This document shows positions 48,392 to 57,214 of a stretch of 64,000 nt of DNA, piece after piece. Position 1 is the first letter of the stretch. Each line of letters begins with the position of its first letter. Below the pieces are notes generated by a model. That model saw only the letters and a program-made list of their open reading frames with translations. It was not told where the DNA came from and ran no database searches. The stretch is from an uncultured Prevotellaceae bacterium (lineage in GTDB: Bacteria; Bacteroidota; Bacteroidia; Bacteroidales; Bacteroidaceae). The stretch covers positions 13,528 to 77,527 of the forward strand of contig CADBAP010000005.1 in assembly GCA_902792685.1 (NCBI GenBank), in the 5' to 3' direction. Position numbers and translations under genes: made by a program.

Positions 48392-49102
48392 ATGAAACAG
48401 AAAGTTGTATTGATTACCGGTGCCAATAAGGGTATCGGGTTCGGAATTGCCAAGCACCTCGGACTGAGTGGATGGCAGGTGATTATCGGTGCACGCGACG
48501 CACAGCGTGCAGAGAAGGCCATCAGCGAGCTGAAGGCTGCCGGCGTGGATGTGCAGGGTTGGGTGAACATCGAACTGAAAGACCTCAACGGCATCGACAA
48601 AGCGGTTCAGGAAATCAATGAGAAATATCCGGAACTGTCACTGCTCGTGAACAATGCCGGCATCCCTGGCGACATGAGCGTGGACAGCGAACATACAGAG
48701 ATTCGTGATATCAAAGAGACACTTGACGTGAACTTCATCGGTACCTTTGCCCTGACGAAGGCTTTGATTCCCCTCATCGCCAAGAACAGCGGACGCATTG
48801 CCAACGTGACCGTTCCTTCGGAGATCAGTCCCTACTGGCACCCGCTGGCATACGTGGCCAGCAAGGCTGCACAGAATGCGATGATGGGCGTGATGGCTAT
48901 TGAGTTCCAACAGAGCAACACGCCTGTGGAAATCTTCTCCGTACACCCAGGACCTACCACCACAGACCTGAACGGCAATATGTCCTTACCCGGCTTCCAC
49001 GATACCGAGACCGTTGGTCAGAAGTTTGCCGAACTCATCAATGATGGCCAGAACCATCAGGGTGAGTTCATCGAACTCTATCCGATCGTCAAAGAGGATT
49101 AG
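48392..49102 (+). CDS. Short-chain dehydrogenase/reductase (carbonyl-reductase-like)
   Basis: 236 aa. NAD(P) site LITGANKGIGFGIAKHL at residues 6-22, NNAGIPGDMS near 86-95 and the catalytic YVASKAAQNAM near 152-162 are classical SDR motifs; Ser in VPSEISPYW may complete the triad. GANKGIGF resembles NADPH-dependent carbonyl reductases. The substrate is unknown. The gene lies alone behind a promoter carrying the 66-bp leader element. Confidence 0.88.
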   Translation: MKQKVVLITGANKGIGFGIAKHLGLSGWQVIIGARDAQRAEKAISELKAAGVDVQGWVNIELKDLNGIDKAVQEINEKYPELSLLVNNAGIPGDMSVDSEHTEIRDIKETLDVNFIGTFALTKALIPLIAKNSGRIANVTVPSEISPYWHPLAYVASKAAQNAMMGVMAIEFQQSNTPVEIFSVHPGPTTTDLNGNMSLPGFHDTETVGQKFAELINDGQNHQGEFIELYPIVKED

Positions 49103-49167
49103 GCATACCATATTCGTGGTATATAGAATGCCGCAAAAGGGTGATTGTGGGAGTACGGGAATCGCCG

Positions 49168-49175
49168 TACCTTTG
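49168..49175 (+). promoter_or_regulatory. -7 box of cysK
   Basis: TACCTTTG followed by CA, giving a leader of about 130 nt. Confidence 0.6.
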
Positions 49176-49185
49176 CAGCGTCAAT

Positions 49186-49291
49186 TAGTCGTTTAGGAGA
49201 TTAGTCATCTGGTCGTTTAGGAAAAGTACCAACAGCCAAGTAATATCCCCAAACGACCAAACGACAAGACAACCAAACAACCAATATAAAT
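49186..49291. repeat. Octamer repeats forming a hairpin in the cysK leader
   Basis: AGTCGTTT/AGGAGATT/AGTCATCT/GGTCGTTT units and, 25 nt on, their complement CCAAACGA/CCAAACGA/CAAGACAA/CCAAACAA. TGGTCGTTT (49211..) can pair with AAACGACCA (49252..). Confidence 0.65.
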
Positions 49292-49310
49292 ATATAAAAA
49301 GGATAAGATT

Positions 49311-50258
49311 ATGACAAAGATTGCAAAACAGCTGACTGAACTCGTCGGCAACACCCCATTATTGGAGTTGAACAAGTATTCACAGGCAAAGGGACTGGAG
49401 ACTCCCGTAATTGCCAAAGTAGAGTTTTTCAACCCAGGCGGTAGCGTGAAAGACCGTATTGCACTGGCGATGATCGAGGATGCAGAAGCAAAGGGTATCT
49501 TAAAGCCAGGTGCTACCATCATCGAACCCACCAGCGGTAATACAGGTGTAGGATTGGCACTGGTCTCTGCCGTCAAAGGCTATCATCTTATCCTTACCAT
49601 GCCTGAAACCATGAGTATAGAGCGTCGCAACCTCGTGAAGGCATACGGTGCAGAGGTGCGCCTCACCTCTGGTAAAGACGGTATGCCAGGCGCCATCCGC
49701 GCTGCAGAGGAACTGCGTGACAGCATCCCTGGTGCCGTTATCCTGCAGCAGTTTGAGAACGCTGCCAATCCTGCCAAACACTATGCGACCACGGGTCCTG
49801 AAGTGTGGCGCGACACCGACGGCAAGGTGGATATCTTCATTGGTGGTGTAGGTACCGGCGGAACCATCAGCGGCACAGGTAAATATCTGAAGGAGCAGAA
49901 TCCCAATGTGAAAATCATCGCCGTAGAGCCGAAGTCAAGTCCTGTACTGAACGGCGGACAAAGCGGCCCGCATAAGATTCAGGGTATCGGTGCCGGTTTC
50001 GTACCCAACACCTATGATGCAGATGTGATTGATGAGGTGTTTGATGTGGAAAACGACGATGCCATCCGCACAGGTCGTGAGATTGCCCAGTCAGAAGGAT
50101 TGCTGGTAGGTATCTCTGCAGGTGCAGCCCTCTTCGCCGCCATCCAAGTGGCCAAGCGCCCAGAGAACAAAGGAAAGAAAATAGTGGTACTTCTTCCCGA
50201 CACGGGTGAGCGCTATCTTTCAACCGTCCTCTACGCGTTCGAGGATTATCCACTGTAA
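49311..50258 (+). CDS. cysK: Cysteine synthase A (O-acetylserine sulfhydrylase)
   Basis: 315 aa, full length. PLP lysine in [14 protein letters not shown] near 45, [16 protein letters not shown] near 68-83, [16 protein letters not shown] near 178, [13 protein letters not shown] near 220 and [14 protein letters not shown] near 294 identify CysK. It condenses O-acetylserine with sulfide. metY lies 14 kb away, so sulfur assimilation genes are spread out here. A shared bidirectional terminator follows. Confidence 0.95.
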   Translation: MTKIAKQLTELVGNTPLLELNKYSQAKGLETPVIAKVEFFNPGGSVKDRIALAMIEDAEAKGILKPGATIIEPTSGNTGVGLALVSAVKGYHLILTMPETMSIERRNLVKAYGAEVRLTSGKDGMPGAIRAAEELRDSIPGAVILQQFENAANPAKHYATTGPEVWRDTDGKVDIFIGGVGTGGTISGTGKYLKEQNPNVKIIAVEPKSSPVLNGGQSGPHKIQGIGAGFVPNTYDADVIDEVFDVENDDAIRTGREIAQSEGLLVGISAGAALFAAIQVAKRPENKGKKIVVLLPDTGERYLSTVLYAFEDYPL

Positions 50259-50262
50259 AACA

Positions 50263-50290
50263 AAAGCCCCCTTCAACGGGGGCTTTTTTT
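50263..50290. terminator. Bidirectional terminator between cysK and the kinase-like gene
   Basis: AAGCCCCC TTCAA CGGGGGCTT stem with T tracts on both strands; the two genes converge. Confidence 0.88.
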
Positions 50291-50945
50291 ATTCAGCCTG
50301 TTTCTCTATAAAGTCAAAGATAATATCTGCAGCCTGTTCCTCTGTCAAATGATCCATTGACAGCACCAGGTCGTAATGACGGGTATCGTAACGAGTGGTC
50401 ATCACATTTTTCTTCAGATAGTTCTCACGGGCAGCATCGACCTTCTCGATGGCTGCAATAGCCTCCTTTTGGGAAAGTCCCTGACGCTTGATGACACGTG
50501 CGATACGCTTCTCCATCGATGCCTGAATAAAGATATGCATCGTGTTGGGCCTATTCTGGAAGACAGCAAAACCGCTACGGCCAGCGACAATACAAGACTC
50601 CGACTTTGCAATCTCCTTCAGCACAATACTTTCCATTCGGAACATCTCGTCCGTTGCCGGCATATCGTTCTCGATGGTGTAATAATCGGCCATCAACTGA
50701 GGCATACCACCATTAAACACCTGTACGCCGGCACCACAGCGGAACTCATCCCACCAGGAGCGTTTTTTTCCCTTGATGGCTTCGACCTCTTCCACCGTCA
50801 TACCCAGCCGGTCTGTCAGCGCGTTAATGACAGCCTTGTCATAATAGGTTACATGCAGTTTCTCTGCCAGGAGTCTGCCTACTGTATGTCCACCAGAACC
50901 CAATTCCCGGTTCAAGGTAATGACAAATTGCTCGTTCTTATTCAT
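50289..50945 (-). CDS. Cytidylate kinase-like family protein
   Basis: 218 aa, soluble P-loop kinase of the cytidylate-kinase-like type. ITLNRELGSGGHTVGRLLAE at 9-28 is a variant Walker A region (GSGGHTVG), then YYDKAVINAL, IVAGRSGFAVF near 119 and MEKRIARVIKRQGLSQKEA near 138, which resembles the NMP-kinase lid. Family members phosphorylate nucleotides or other small substrates; true cytidylate kinase Cmk is shorter in the core, so the substrate is uncertain. Promoter box at 50977..50984. Confidence 0.82.
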   Translation of the reverse strand: MNKNEQFVITLNRELGSGGHTVGRLLAEKLHVTYYDKAVINALTDRLGMTVEEVEAIKGKKRSWWDEFRCGAGVQVFNGGMPQLMADYYTIENDMPATDEMFRMESIVLKEIAKSESCIVAGRSGFAVFQNRPNTMHIFIQASMEKRIARVIKRQGLSQKEAIAAIEKVDAARENYLKKNVMTTRYDTRHYDLVLSMDHLTEEQAADIIFDFIEKQAE

Positions 50946-50976
50946 ATTCTCTATTTTTGTTTTTAATTACTGCGTG

Positions 50977-50984
50977 CAAATATA
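50977..50984 (-). promoter_or_regulatory. -7 box of the cytidylate kinase-like gene
   Basis: TATATTTG followed by CA on the minus strand, 31 bp upstream of the ATG. Confidence 0.6.
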
Positions 50985-51090
50985 CAAAAAATATTTCCAC
51001 CAAAACAGCATTATGAAAAAATGATTTTCTTTACAACGGAAATTTTATCTGTTGCATGTGTTCGAGGATCATCCATTGAAGTCCCCTTTT

Positions 51091-52587
51091 CTATCGATTC
51101 CATTTCTTTTGTCCTGACTGAATAACCAGTCCTTTGTAGTTAGGTCCGACCTTGATTCCCATAAGGTTATAGGTGGCTGCTGCAGAGGACTTTTTCTGTG
51201 GTGTCACACAATCCTCGATACCGCTGACGACAGGCTGAGGCACATATTTCAAGAGGAAATCGTACATCACCTTCAAGGCAGCTGCGGTCTGTGGTACAGC
51301 ATGTCCGCTGCTATAGCCTGTGAGTGTCTCTGTAGGTGTACCCACCTCATTCAGGCGCGCCTTCATCAGCGCTGCCTGCGTGGCATAGAGTCCTTGCGAA
51401 TCTTTATTGTTGTCTTTGTAGTAGTCGTCAGTATTATAGAAGAATAATGTAGGTGCAGAAGCTGACGACTCAATGGTTGCCAATGCCCCCTGCATCGTCC
51501 AAGAGCCACCAGCGACAGCGTTGACGTAAGCTTTCATATTCGTATATTCCGTCGATGACTGCAAAGCATGTTCGTAGTCAAACATACCTGATCCAAGAAT
51601 GGCACACTGCACGTTGCTGCTCTCATCAGCATAAAGGCCGCGCGTAGCATCTTTATAAGCATCAATGAAACCGTCACCCACAGCGAGGGCTGCAGCCGTA
51701 GAACCACGCGAGAAACCTGTCACAGCTACTTCACCGTTCAGTCCCAGATCCATGCCGCACGACCGTATTGCACGAATGGCTGACTTCACCTTACGGGCTG
51801 CATCCGGATTCACCTCAATGGCACCCAGGCTTTTGTTGGCACCTCCAGTGTATTTCCCTTGTCCCCAGTCACAATACTTCGGATGATCACACACCGCCCA
51901 AGCAAATCCCAAGGCGGAAACGCCTTCCACGAAACTATCCTTGAAAGCACCCCAGAAATAAGGCAGATACATACGTTTGTGCTTATTGGCATCGGTCAGT
52001 TTGCCACCACTATAGGTAGCATAACTGTTGCTATACGAGAATGTCACCAGCACGGGTACTGGTTTTGAGGGGTTAGCGGGATACACCAAGTCGAAACAGA
52101 GCCAGTCGCCCTCACTGCTCTTATATCCGTCAGGATAGTTATAGATCGTTGGATCGTCGTGATAATAAGGGATATCGCGACTGATGCGATAGCCCTCCAT
52201 CAGGATATACGACCTGTAGGGGGAACAGTCACATCCGCAGAACTTACCGCTTTGCAAGCTGCTGTTGATGGCAATGATATCGCTGTTCAACAAAGGTGAT
52301 ACCGCATGTGAATCCTTGCCGTAGTCAAGCTCTATCACCTGATAGCCCTGACGACGCAGCCACGTCACATCTTCTGCATTGCTGTTTTGACCGTTCTTTG
52401 GGATATTGAGGTTTTCAAGATATACAATCGTCATCGGTTTGCCGTCGTTGCCCTTTGCTGCCGTACCTATTGCCGCTGATGTGGTATAGGTTATCGGCCC
52501 GCCCGTAGTCGTACTTTGCCACGTGCCCGTTGCTGCCAGCATCGCCGTTGCCAGCATACACAAAACCATCAATACTGTTTTTCTCAT
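51091..52587 (-). CDS. Secreted alpha/beta hydrolase with a C-terminal sorting-like tail
   Basis: 498 aa. Signal peptide 1-18 (MRKTVLMVLCMLATAMLA). The hydrolase core has a nucleophile elbow VTGFSRGSTAAALAV near 292, an acidic site in LFFYNTDDYYKD near 395 and a likely catalytic His in YSSGHAVPQ near 428. The last 40 residues (TYNLMGIKVGPNYKGLVIQS) resemble C-terminal tails common on exported Prevotella proteins. Substrate unknown; dienelactone-hydrolase-like and carbohydrate esterases are the nearest folds. It overlaps the channel gene upstream by 4 bp. Confidence 0.72.
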   Translation of the reverse strand: MRKTVLMVLCMLATAMLAATGTWQSTTTGGPITYTTSAAIGTAAKGNDGKPMTIVYLENLNIPKNGQNSNAEDVTWLRRQGYQVIELDYGKDSHAVSPLLNSDIIAINSSLQSGKFCGCDCSPYRSYILMEGYRISRDIPYYHDDPTIYNYPDGYKSSEGDWLCFDLVYPANPSKPVPVLVTFSYSNSYATYSGGKLTDANKHKRMYLPYFWGAFKDSFVEGVSALGFAWAVCDHPKYCDWGQGKYTGGANKSLGAIEVNPDAARKVKSAIRAIRSCGMDLGLNGEVAVTGFSRGSTAAALAVGDGFIDAYKDATRGLYADESSNVQCAILGSGMFDYEHALQSSTEYTNMKAYVNAVAGGSWTMQGALATIESSASAPTLFFYNTDDYYKDNNKDSQGLYATQAALMKARLNEVGTPTETLTGYSSGHAVPQTAAALKVMYDFLLKYVPQPVVSGIEDCVTPQKKSSAAATYNLMGIKVGPNYKGLVIQSGQKKWNR

Positions 52588-53408
52588 GATGGGTCGTCGA
52601 TTGGTTTGATATCTGGAACTTTCATTCGTTCGATGTTTCGCACGTGTTTCCTTTCCCTTTTCTTTCTTACACTCAACTCATCCAAATATCCGGCTGTCAC
52701 GATACCAGACGGCAAGGCGATGATGGCGATACCCACCATTGACGAGACAATACTGATGATACGCCCGATATCTGAAATGGGGTATAAATCGCCATATCCC
52801 ACTGTCGTCAGGGTACAGGCAGCCCAATAGAAGGCATCGAAGAAGTTATCGAAGAGGTAGCGGCCTGTTTCAGGATTGATGTCTTCTTCTGCATTGAACA
52901 TGATGAGCGCAGTGATGAAGATATAGAATATTGCCAGCGAGAACACCGTCCAGAGAATCTTTCCCTGACGTTTGATGACGGCAAGGATGATGACCAACGG
53001 TTCATAATACCGTACAATCTTGATGACGCGGAGGATTCTGAGCAGACGGGATACTCGGACGACTTTGAAGGTAGGACTGAGCAGATTGAAGATCGGCAAG
53101 ATAGACAGCAAGTCGATAATCGCCATCGGGGTGAAAGGATATACCAGGAAGGCTCTGACCCTGCTGCCACCTTTATACGGGATGTCTGCCGTAATCCATC
53201 GGAGCACGTAATCGACAATAAAACACAGGCCGGAGAACAAGTCAAAATACCAGAATATCCTAGGCTGTTCTCTGAAAACCAACGGCAAGATGCCCACGAT
53301 GATTGCTGCCAGCATTACCCAATCGTATAACCGTGATGAAAACCACCTTTCGTTTCTTGCTTCAATCAGTTCCCTGATTTTCTCTCTCGTTGTCATATTC
53401 TTATGCAT
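52584..53408 (-). CDS. Voltage-gated potassium channel-type ion transporter
   Basis: 274 aa from ATG at 53408; a longer frame starts with TTG inside a palindrome repeat and is rejected. Six membrane segments: S1 near 29-50 (WVMLAAIIVGILPLVF) through an S4 voltage sensor with regular Arg/Lys (RVSRLLRILRVIKIVRYY) near 120, and the K+ selectivity filter TLTTVGYGD near 208-216 followed by S6 (IISIVSSMVGIAIIALPSGI). A charged C-terminal tail follows. It is translationally coupled (ATGA) to the secreted hydrolase gene, with no obvious functional link. Confidence 0.9.
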   Translation of the reverse strand: MHKNMTTREKIRELIEARNERWFSSRLYDWVMLAAIIVGILPLVFREQPRIFWYFDLFSGLCFIVDYVLRWITADIPYKGGSRVRAFLVYPFTPMAIIDLLSILPIFNLLSPTFKVVRVSRLLRILRVIKIVRYYEPLVIILAVIKRQGKILWTVFSLAIFYIFITALIMFNAEEDINPETGRYLFDNFFDAFYWAACTLTTVGYGDLYPISDIGRIISIVSSMVGIAIIALPSGIVTAGYLDELSVRKKRERKHVRNIERMKVPDIKPIDDPS

Positions 53409-53442
53409 ACATTTATTTTTTACTTCCTTACTCCTTCTCTTA

Positions 53443-53475
53443 GTCTCCCCCAAGGGGGAGATTTAGAGGGGGCTT
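53443..53475. repeat. G/C-rich palindrome between the S8 peptidase and channel genes
   Basis: TCTCCCCCAAGGGGGAGA followed by TTTAGAGGGGGC. Confidence 0.8.
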
Positions 53476-53477
53476 TT

Positions 53478-55718
53478 TTATTCTTTCCTAATCACAGTAG
53501 AACCACAGACGGCTGCATCGCGACTGTTAATCTGCACGGCGTAAACGCCTGCAGGAAAGGCACTTAAAGGAAACGTAACGTTTTGGCTTGCAAAAGGTAT
53601 CGTTTTGCGTTGCAAAAGGGCACCTTTCAGCGCGTAAACGCATAGCTCTGCCGAAGTGGTCAGCGGCTGCTCAAAATGCAACTCCAGTTCCTGTCCCCGC
53701 AGTGTGAAGGTAACAGCCTGAGGCTGATGACGGGAAAGGTGGTCGATGCCCATTCCCTGCATCTTCAGCGCCTCCAGCAAACCGCTGTACACATCGATTT
53801 CTCCATAACCGTAATAGTTGTTGGGATACTCCATAGTGGTATCGGTATGGCGGCTGGTCTTGGAGATAATCTCCATCACCTGAGCCGGCGTCAGCGTGGG
53901 GTTGGCTTGCAACCACAGCGCCACAGCACCACCCACGACAGGTGAAGACATCGAGGTGCCACTATTGATGGTCCACGGATATGTGCGGCCATTGAATTCA
54001 AAGCGTTTCACATCATTCGATGCATTGCCAGCTGATGGGTTATGTTCGCGGTAGAAACTATTGTAGGAAGAAATGATGTTGAAACCAGGAGCCGACACAT
54101 CGGGTTTCATGCGATCATTCATCGTAGGACCTACTGACGAATGAGGCTCACGGAATCCGTCGGTGATGGTAGTCGTCTGCATCCATGTACCCTGCCAGTT
54201 GAGGAAACCCCTACGATAAGAGGTCATACCCACGCAGATGACAGCAGGAGCAGCCGAAGGAGCATTGATGTTATGGGTATATTCACCCGCATTGAGAGTT
54301 GCATTGCGGCTGTTGGTTGTGAGGATATTGGAGAAGGTATAGAACTCTACCTGACTGTCTGCACCCACCAACTCGATGGATACGGGTACAGCGCCCACTC
54401 GCGCAGGATTGCTGATAAGCACCTCATAAAACTGCTCCTGCGGATTAAAGGCTGAAGGATAGCCATCGACGTGGATGACGAAGTCGCCTGTTTCGTGTTT
54501 CAGGGTATCGGCATACGACGCCTTTTCCTCCTCGAATACTTGTGTAGAGGTGATGGTACGGACAACAGGTGTGTCCATATAATAAGTGGTACGAAGCGCG
54601 AAAGGTCCGTTGGCTTTCAGGCGAAAATTCACACTCTTTGCCGATGACGACAGGAAAGCCCCCGCGCTCTCTGTGCCGACAGGTTTACAGAAGTAGCTTT
54701 TCACTTGTCCGTTGTTGCCTGCCGACGACACGATGATGCGTCCAGGACCTGTCATTTTTTCCAATACTTCGTAATAGAGTTGCGTGTCTTCATCGAGGTA
54801 TTCAGGAGAACCTTCGCTGAAAGATATCACACAAGGCTTGCCCACCGACGCAGCATAGTCGAAGATATATTTGAAACCCAGCGCATCGGTTGCTGAGGTG
54901 TATTTATAATAGTCGTTTTCGTCCACGAAAACCGTATCTTGAACGACCGCATTGGCCACCAGACACAGATCACTCTCCCACGCCAAACCGCGATAGTTGG
55001 TATCGTAGCCACTGCCCGCAGCGATTCCTGCTGTATGCGTACCATGCGCCATAATCAGACCATCGCGTCCATGCGCATAATCCAACAGCTGCTGCTGAGT
55101 GGTATATTCAGCACCTACATACATCGTATTCTCCACAGACAGCATATCCCACAAACGACGGATACGATAATCCGACAGGTCGGAAGAGTAGAAAGTGGGA
55201 TGGGTGAGGTCGAAACCCACATCCTGAATGCCAACGACCACACCACGACCCGTATAAGCCTGGGGCAGCTGTGTGCCGGTATAGACGGGCTGTGCATGGG
55301 TAACCAAGGCGGTGGTATCGGTATGCAGTTCGCAGGGAGCACCAGCCTCGATGCGCAGAACGCTCTCCTGCATGGACAAAGCATTGAGATTTCGAATGGG
55401 AACACTCACGATATAAATATCGTCGAAACGTGCCAGTTCGCGACAATTGTTCTCACTGAACAATTCGGTGGCATCGCCTTCCACACGGACAAAGACACAA
55501 ATCTCACGCGTATCAGGTTTTTCTTCGCCTGGGGCGTCACTCCCCTGCCCTTCTCCTTCCGTCAGCCAAGGAGCACGAAGGCGAGGTGCCGCATGCTGCA
55601 TCTGACGCTGGGCAATAGCTGCACGACGCACCAATGGCGACATTTTCTGCAACTGTCCTTGTGCTTGACTGGCCAAAGAAATACTGATGAATATGAGAAG
55701 GTATAATAGTCGTTTCAT
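53478..55718 (-). CDS. Secreted subtilisin-like serine peptidase (S8)
   Basis: 746 aa from ATG at 55718 (MKRLLYLLIFISISLASQAQ); the frame extends to 55772, beyond the -7 box at 55742..55749. After a propeptide-like region (20-150) comes the S8 domain with Asp in VVVGIQDVGFDLTHPTFY near 180, His in MAHGTHTAGIAAGS near 233 and Ser in INSGTSMSSPVVGGAVA near 590. A large insert lies between His and Ser, as in Bacteroidales S8 enzymes. The last 80 residues form a beta-sandwich with FPAGVYAVQINSRDA, typical of type IX-like sorting domains. Probably a surface or periplasmic protease. Confidence 0.9.
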   Translation of the reverse strand: MKRLLYLLIFISISLASQAQGQLQKMSPLVRRAAIAQRQMQHAAPRLRAPWLTEGEGQGSDAPGEEKPDTREICVFVRVEGDATELFSENNCRELARFDDIYIVSVPIRNLNALSMQESVLRIEAGAPCELHTDTTALVTHAQPVYTGTQLPQAYTGRGVVVGIQDVGFDLTHPTFYSSDLSDYRIRRLWDMLSVENTMYVGAEYTTQQQLLDYAHGRDGLIMAHGTHTAGIAAGSGYDTNYRGLAWESDLCLVANAVVQDTVFVDENDYYKYTSATDALGFKYIFDYAASVGKPCVISFSEGSPEYLDEDTQLYYEVLEKMTGPGRIIVSSAGNNGQVKSYFCKPVGTESAGAFLSSSAKSVNFRLKANGPFALRTTYYMDTPVVRTITSTQVFEEEKASYADTLKHETGDFVIHVDGYPSAFNPQEQFYEVLISNPARVGAVPVSIELVGADSQVEFYTFSNILTTNSRNATLNAGEYTHNINAPSAAPAVICVGMTSYRRGFLNWQGTWMQTTTITDGFREPHSSVGPTMNDRMKPDVSAPGFNIISSYNSFYREHNPSAGNASNDVKRFEFNGRTYPWTINSGTSMSSPVVGGAVALWLQANPTLTPAQVMEIISKTSRHTDTTMEYPNNYYGYGEIDVYSGLLEALKMQGMGIDHLSRHQPQAVTFTLRGQELELHFEQPLTTSAELCVYALKGALLQRKTIPFASQNVTFPLSAFPAGVYAVQINSRDAAVCGSTVIRKE

Positions 55719-55741
55719 CGATTGATTGTTTATTGCGACGA

Positions 55742-55749
55742 CAAAAATA
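55742..55749 (-). promoter_or_regulatory. -7 box of the S8 peptidase gene
   Basis: TATTTTTG on the minus strand, 23 bp before the ATG at 55718. Confidence 0.55.
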
Positions 55750-55810
55750 CACAAAAAACAACAACTGCGCAAAAGAATACGAAAAAAACACTGGGGACAA
55801 ACAAAACATT

Positions 55811-55844
55811 AGGGTCTTTCTGGCCGATTGACCTGAAAGACCCT
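55811..55844 (-). terminator. Terminator-like stem after the 55881..56243 gene
   Basis: AGGGTCTTTC and GAAAGACCCT arms around a 14-nt loop; it separates this gene from the S8 gene promoter. Confidence 0.75.
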
Positions 55845-55880
55845 AAGTCCAAATTACTTAAAAATTACTTGCTTTCTCTC

Positions 55881-56243
55881 TTACTTCAGACCACGATTGG
55901 TGAGTGTTGCGTTCAGCAACATCAAATAGGTTCTGTACTGCTTTGAATCGAGAACCTGACGCATGTTGCGAAGATTCTTCATCACTGCCATATCAAGCAT
56001 CTTCTGACGATTCTTCTCTTTCGTAACACCAGCACGCTTCAGGTCATACTGGAACTCATCGTTGATGTCACGAACAGCATCATACTGGCTGTTGTCCAGA
56101 TGCAAAGCCTCGCCCAAACGATAGACGTTCACGTTCAGCACGTATGCGTCGAGGTTGCTGTTTACATACTTCTTGTTTCCGTTCTCTGCAAATGTTGCGG
56201 TCATGCTGAGCACTGCCACAACGACTAAAAACAATCTTTTCAT
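55881..56243 (-). CDS. Small exported protein, conserved in Prevotella-like genomes, unknown function
   Basis: 120 aa. Signal peptide 1-19 (MKRLFLVVVAVLSMTATFA). The mature part is helical and basic (YVLNVNVYRLGEALHLDNSQ, DINDEFQYDLKRAGVTKEKN, NMRQVLDSKQYRTYLMLLN), reminiscent of small periplasmic Spy/CpxP-like helical proteins, but without their LTxxQ motif. It has its own promoter (56338..56345) and terminator. I do not assign a function. Confidence 0.7.
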   Translation of the reverse strand: MKRLFLVVVAVLSMTATFAENGNKKYVNSNLDAYVLNVNVYRLGEALHLDNSQYDAVRDINDEFQYDLKRAGVTKEKNRQKMLDMAVMKNLRNMRQVLDSKQYRTYLMLLNATLTNRGLK

Positions 56244-56337
56244 AATCTTTTTACCTTTCTTTACTTTAAGAGCCTCACGGCTCGTTCTACAATTTTTTAA
56301 ACTACTAAAATGTTATCCTTTTGTCTTTTCGACGGTG

Positions 56338-56345
56338 CAAAGATA
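56338..56345 (-). promoter_or_regulatory. -7 box of the small exported protein gene
   Basis: TATCTTTG followed by CA on the minus strand; leader of about 90 nt. Confidence 0.6.
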
Positions 56346-56463
56346 GAGGCGTTTTTGTAACTGATTGTCATTTTTCAACCAGTTTTTTGCAAAAAAGGGC
56401 GCTTTTTTGACGTAAATCAAAATAAATGGGTATTTCAAGACTTGCGATACGGAGAAAGTTTCG

Positions 56464-56471
56464 TACCTTTG
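56464..56471 (+). promoter_or_regulatory. -7 box of the FKBP gene
   Basis: TACCTTTG, 29 bp upstream of the ATG at 56501. Confidence 0.6.
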
Positions 56472-56500
56472 TGCCCAAATATAATATAAGGTATTGTAAT

Positions 56501-57139
56501 ATGGACAACAAGCACAAGTACATCAACGTGGTGTATCAATTATACGCCATTGACGAAGACGGTAAAAAGCATCTGATGGAAAAAGTAGAGGAAGACAGGC
56601 CGTTTTTCTTCATCAGCGGCTTTGGCACCACATTGGACGCATTCGAGAAATATATCGAGAAACTGGACACAAACGAAGAGTTTGACTTCACGCTGCCGGT
56701 AGAAGAGGCATACGGAAAATACGAAGAGGCACACGTTGTCGATATGGACAGAGAAATCTTTACCATCAACAACCATTTCGACCACGAGCATATCTTCAAA
56801 GGAGCGATGGTACCCCTGCAGAACGAGGACGGCAACCACTTCTGGGGACGCGTCATCGACATCACCGATGAGAAGGTGAGAATGGACCTGAACCATCCGT
56901 TAGCAGGCAAACCGCTGAATTTCAAAGGTCATATCGTTGAAAACCGCGATGCGACGGAAGATGAGGTTCGTCACATGATTAAAATACTCAGTGGCGAAGC
57001 ATGCGGATGCGGATGCGGTCACGATCATGGCGATTGCGATTGCGGACATGATCATGGTGATTGTGATTGCGGACACGATCATGGGGATTGCGATTGTGGG
57101 CACGATCATGATGACTGTGGATGCGGACATCATCATTAA
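56501..57139 (+). CDS. SlyD-like FKBP peptidyl-prolyl isomerase with metal-binding tail
   Basis: 212 aa from ATG at 56501; the longer frame starts upstream of the promoter box. Residues about 5-70 and 130-150 form a split FKBP domain (YQLYAIDEDGKK, LPVEEAYGKYEE, LNHPLAGKPLNFKGHI) interrupted by an insert-in-flap chaperone domain. The final 40 residues are three GHDHGDCDC units and one GHDHDDCGC, then GHHH, an evident nickel/zinc-binding tail encoded by 27-bp tandem repeats (57017..57124). SlyD proteins fold proteins and deliver nickel to hydrogenase or urease. No such metalloenzyme is in the window. Cytoplasmic. Confidence 0.92.
   Translation: MDNKHKYINVVYQLYAIDEDGKKHLMEKVEEDRPFFFISGFGTTLDAFEKYIEKLDTNEEFDFTLPVEEAYGKYEEAHVVDMDREIFTINNHFDHEHIFKGAMVPLQNEDGNHFWGRVIDITDEKVRMDLNHPLAGKPLNFKGHIVENRDATEDEVRHMIKILSGEACGCGCGHDHGDCDCGHDHGDCDCGHDHGDCDCGHDHDDCGCGHHH
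57017..57124 (+). repeat. 27-bp coding tandem repeat, four units
   Basis: Encodes the His/Asp/Cys-rich tail of the FKBP; units differ by a few bases and are open to copy-number change. Confidence 0.9.
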
Positions 57140-57197
57140 ATCGACTCGGAATCTCGACATAACGACATATCGACATAACGACATATCGGCATCTCGA
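57140..57197. repeat. Octamer tandem repeat, CGACATAA/CGACATAT type
   Basis: About six 8-bp units between the FKBP gene and aroC; the next codon of interest is the aroC ATG at 57215. Confidence 0.8.
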
Positions 57198-57214
57198 AAA
57201 AAAAACAAAAGAAA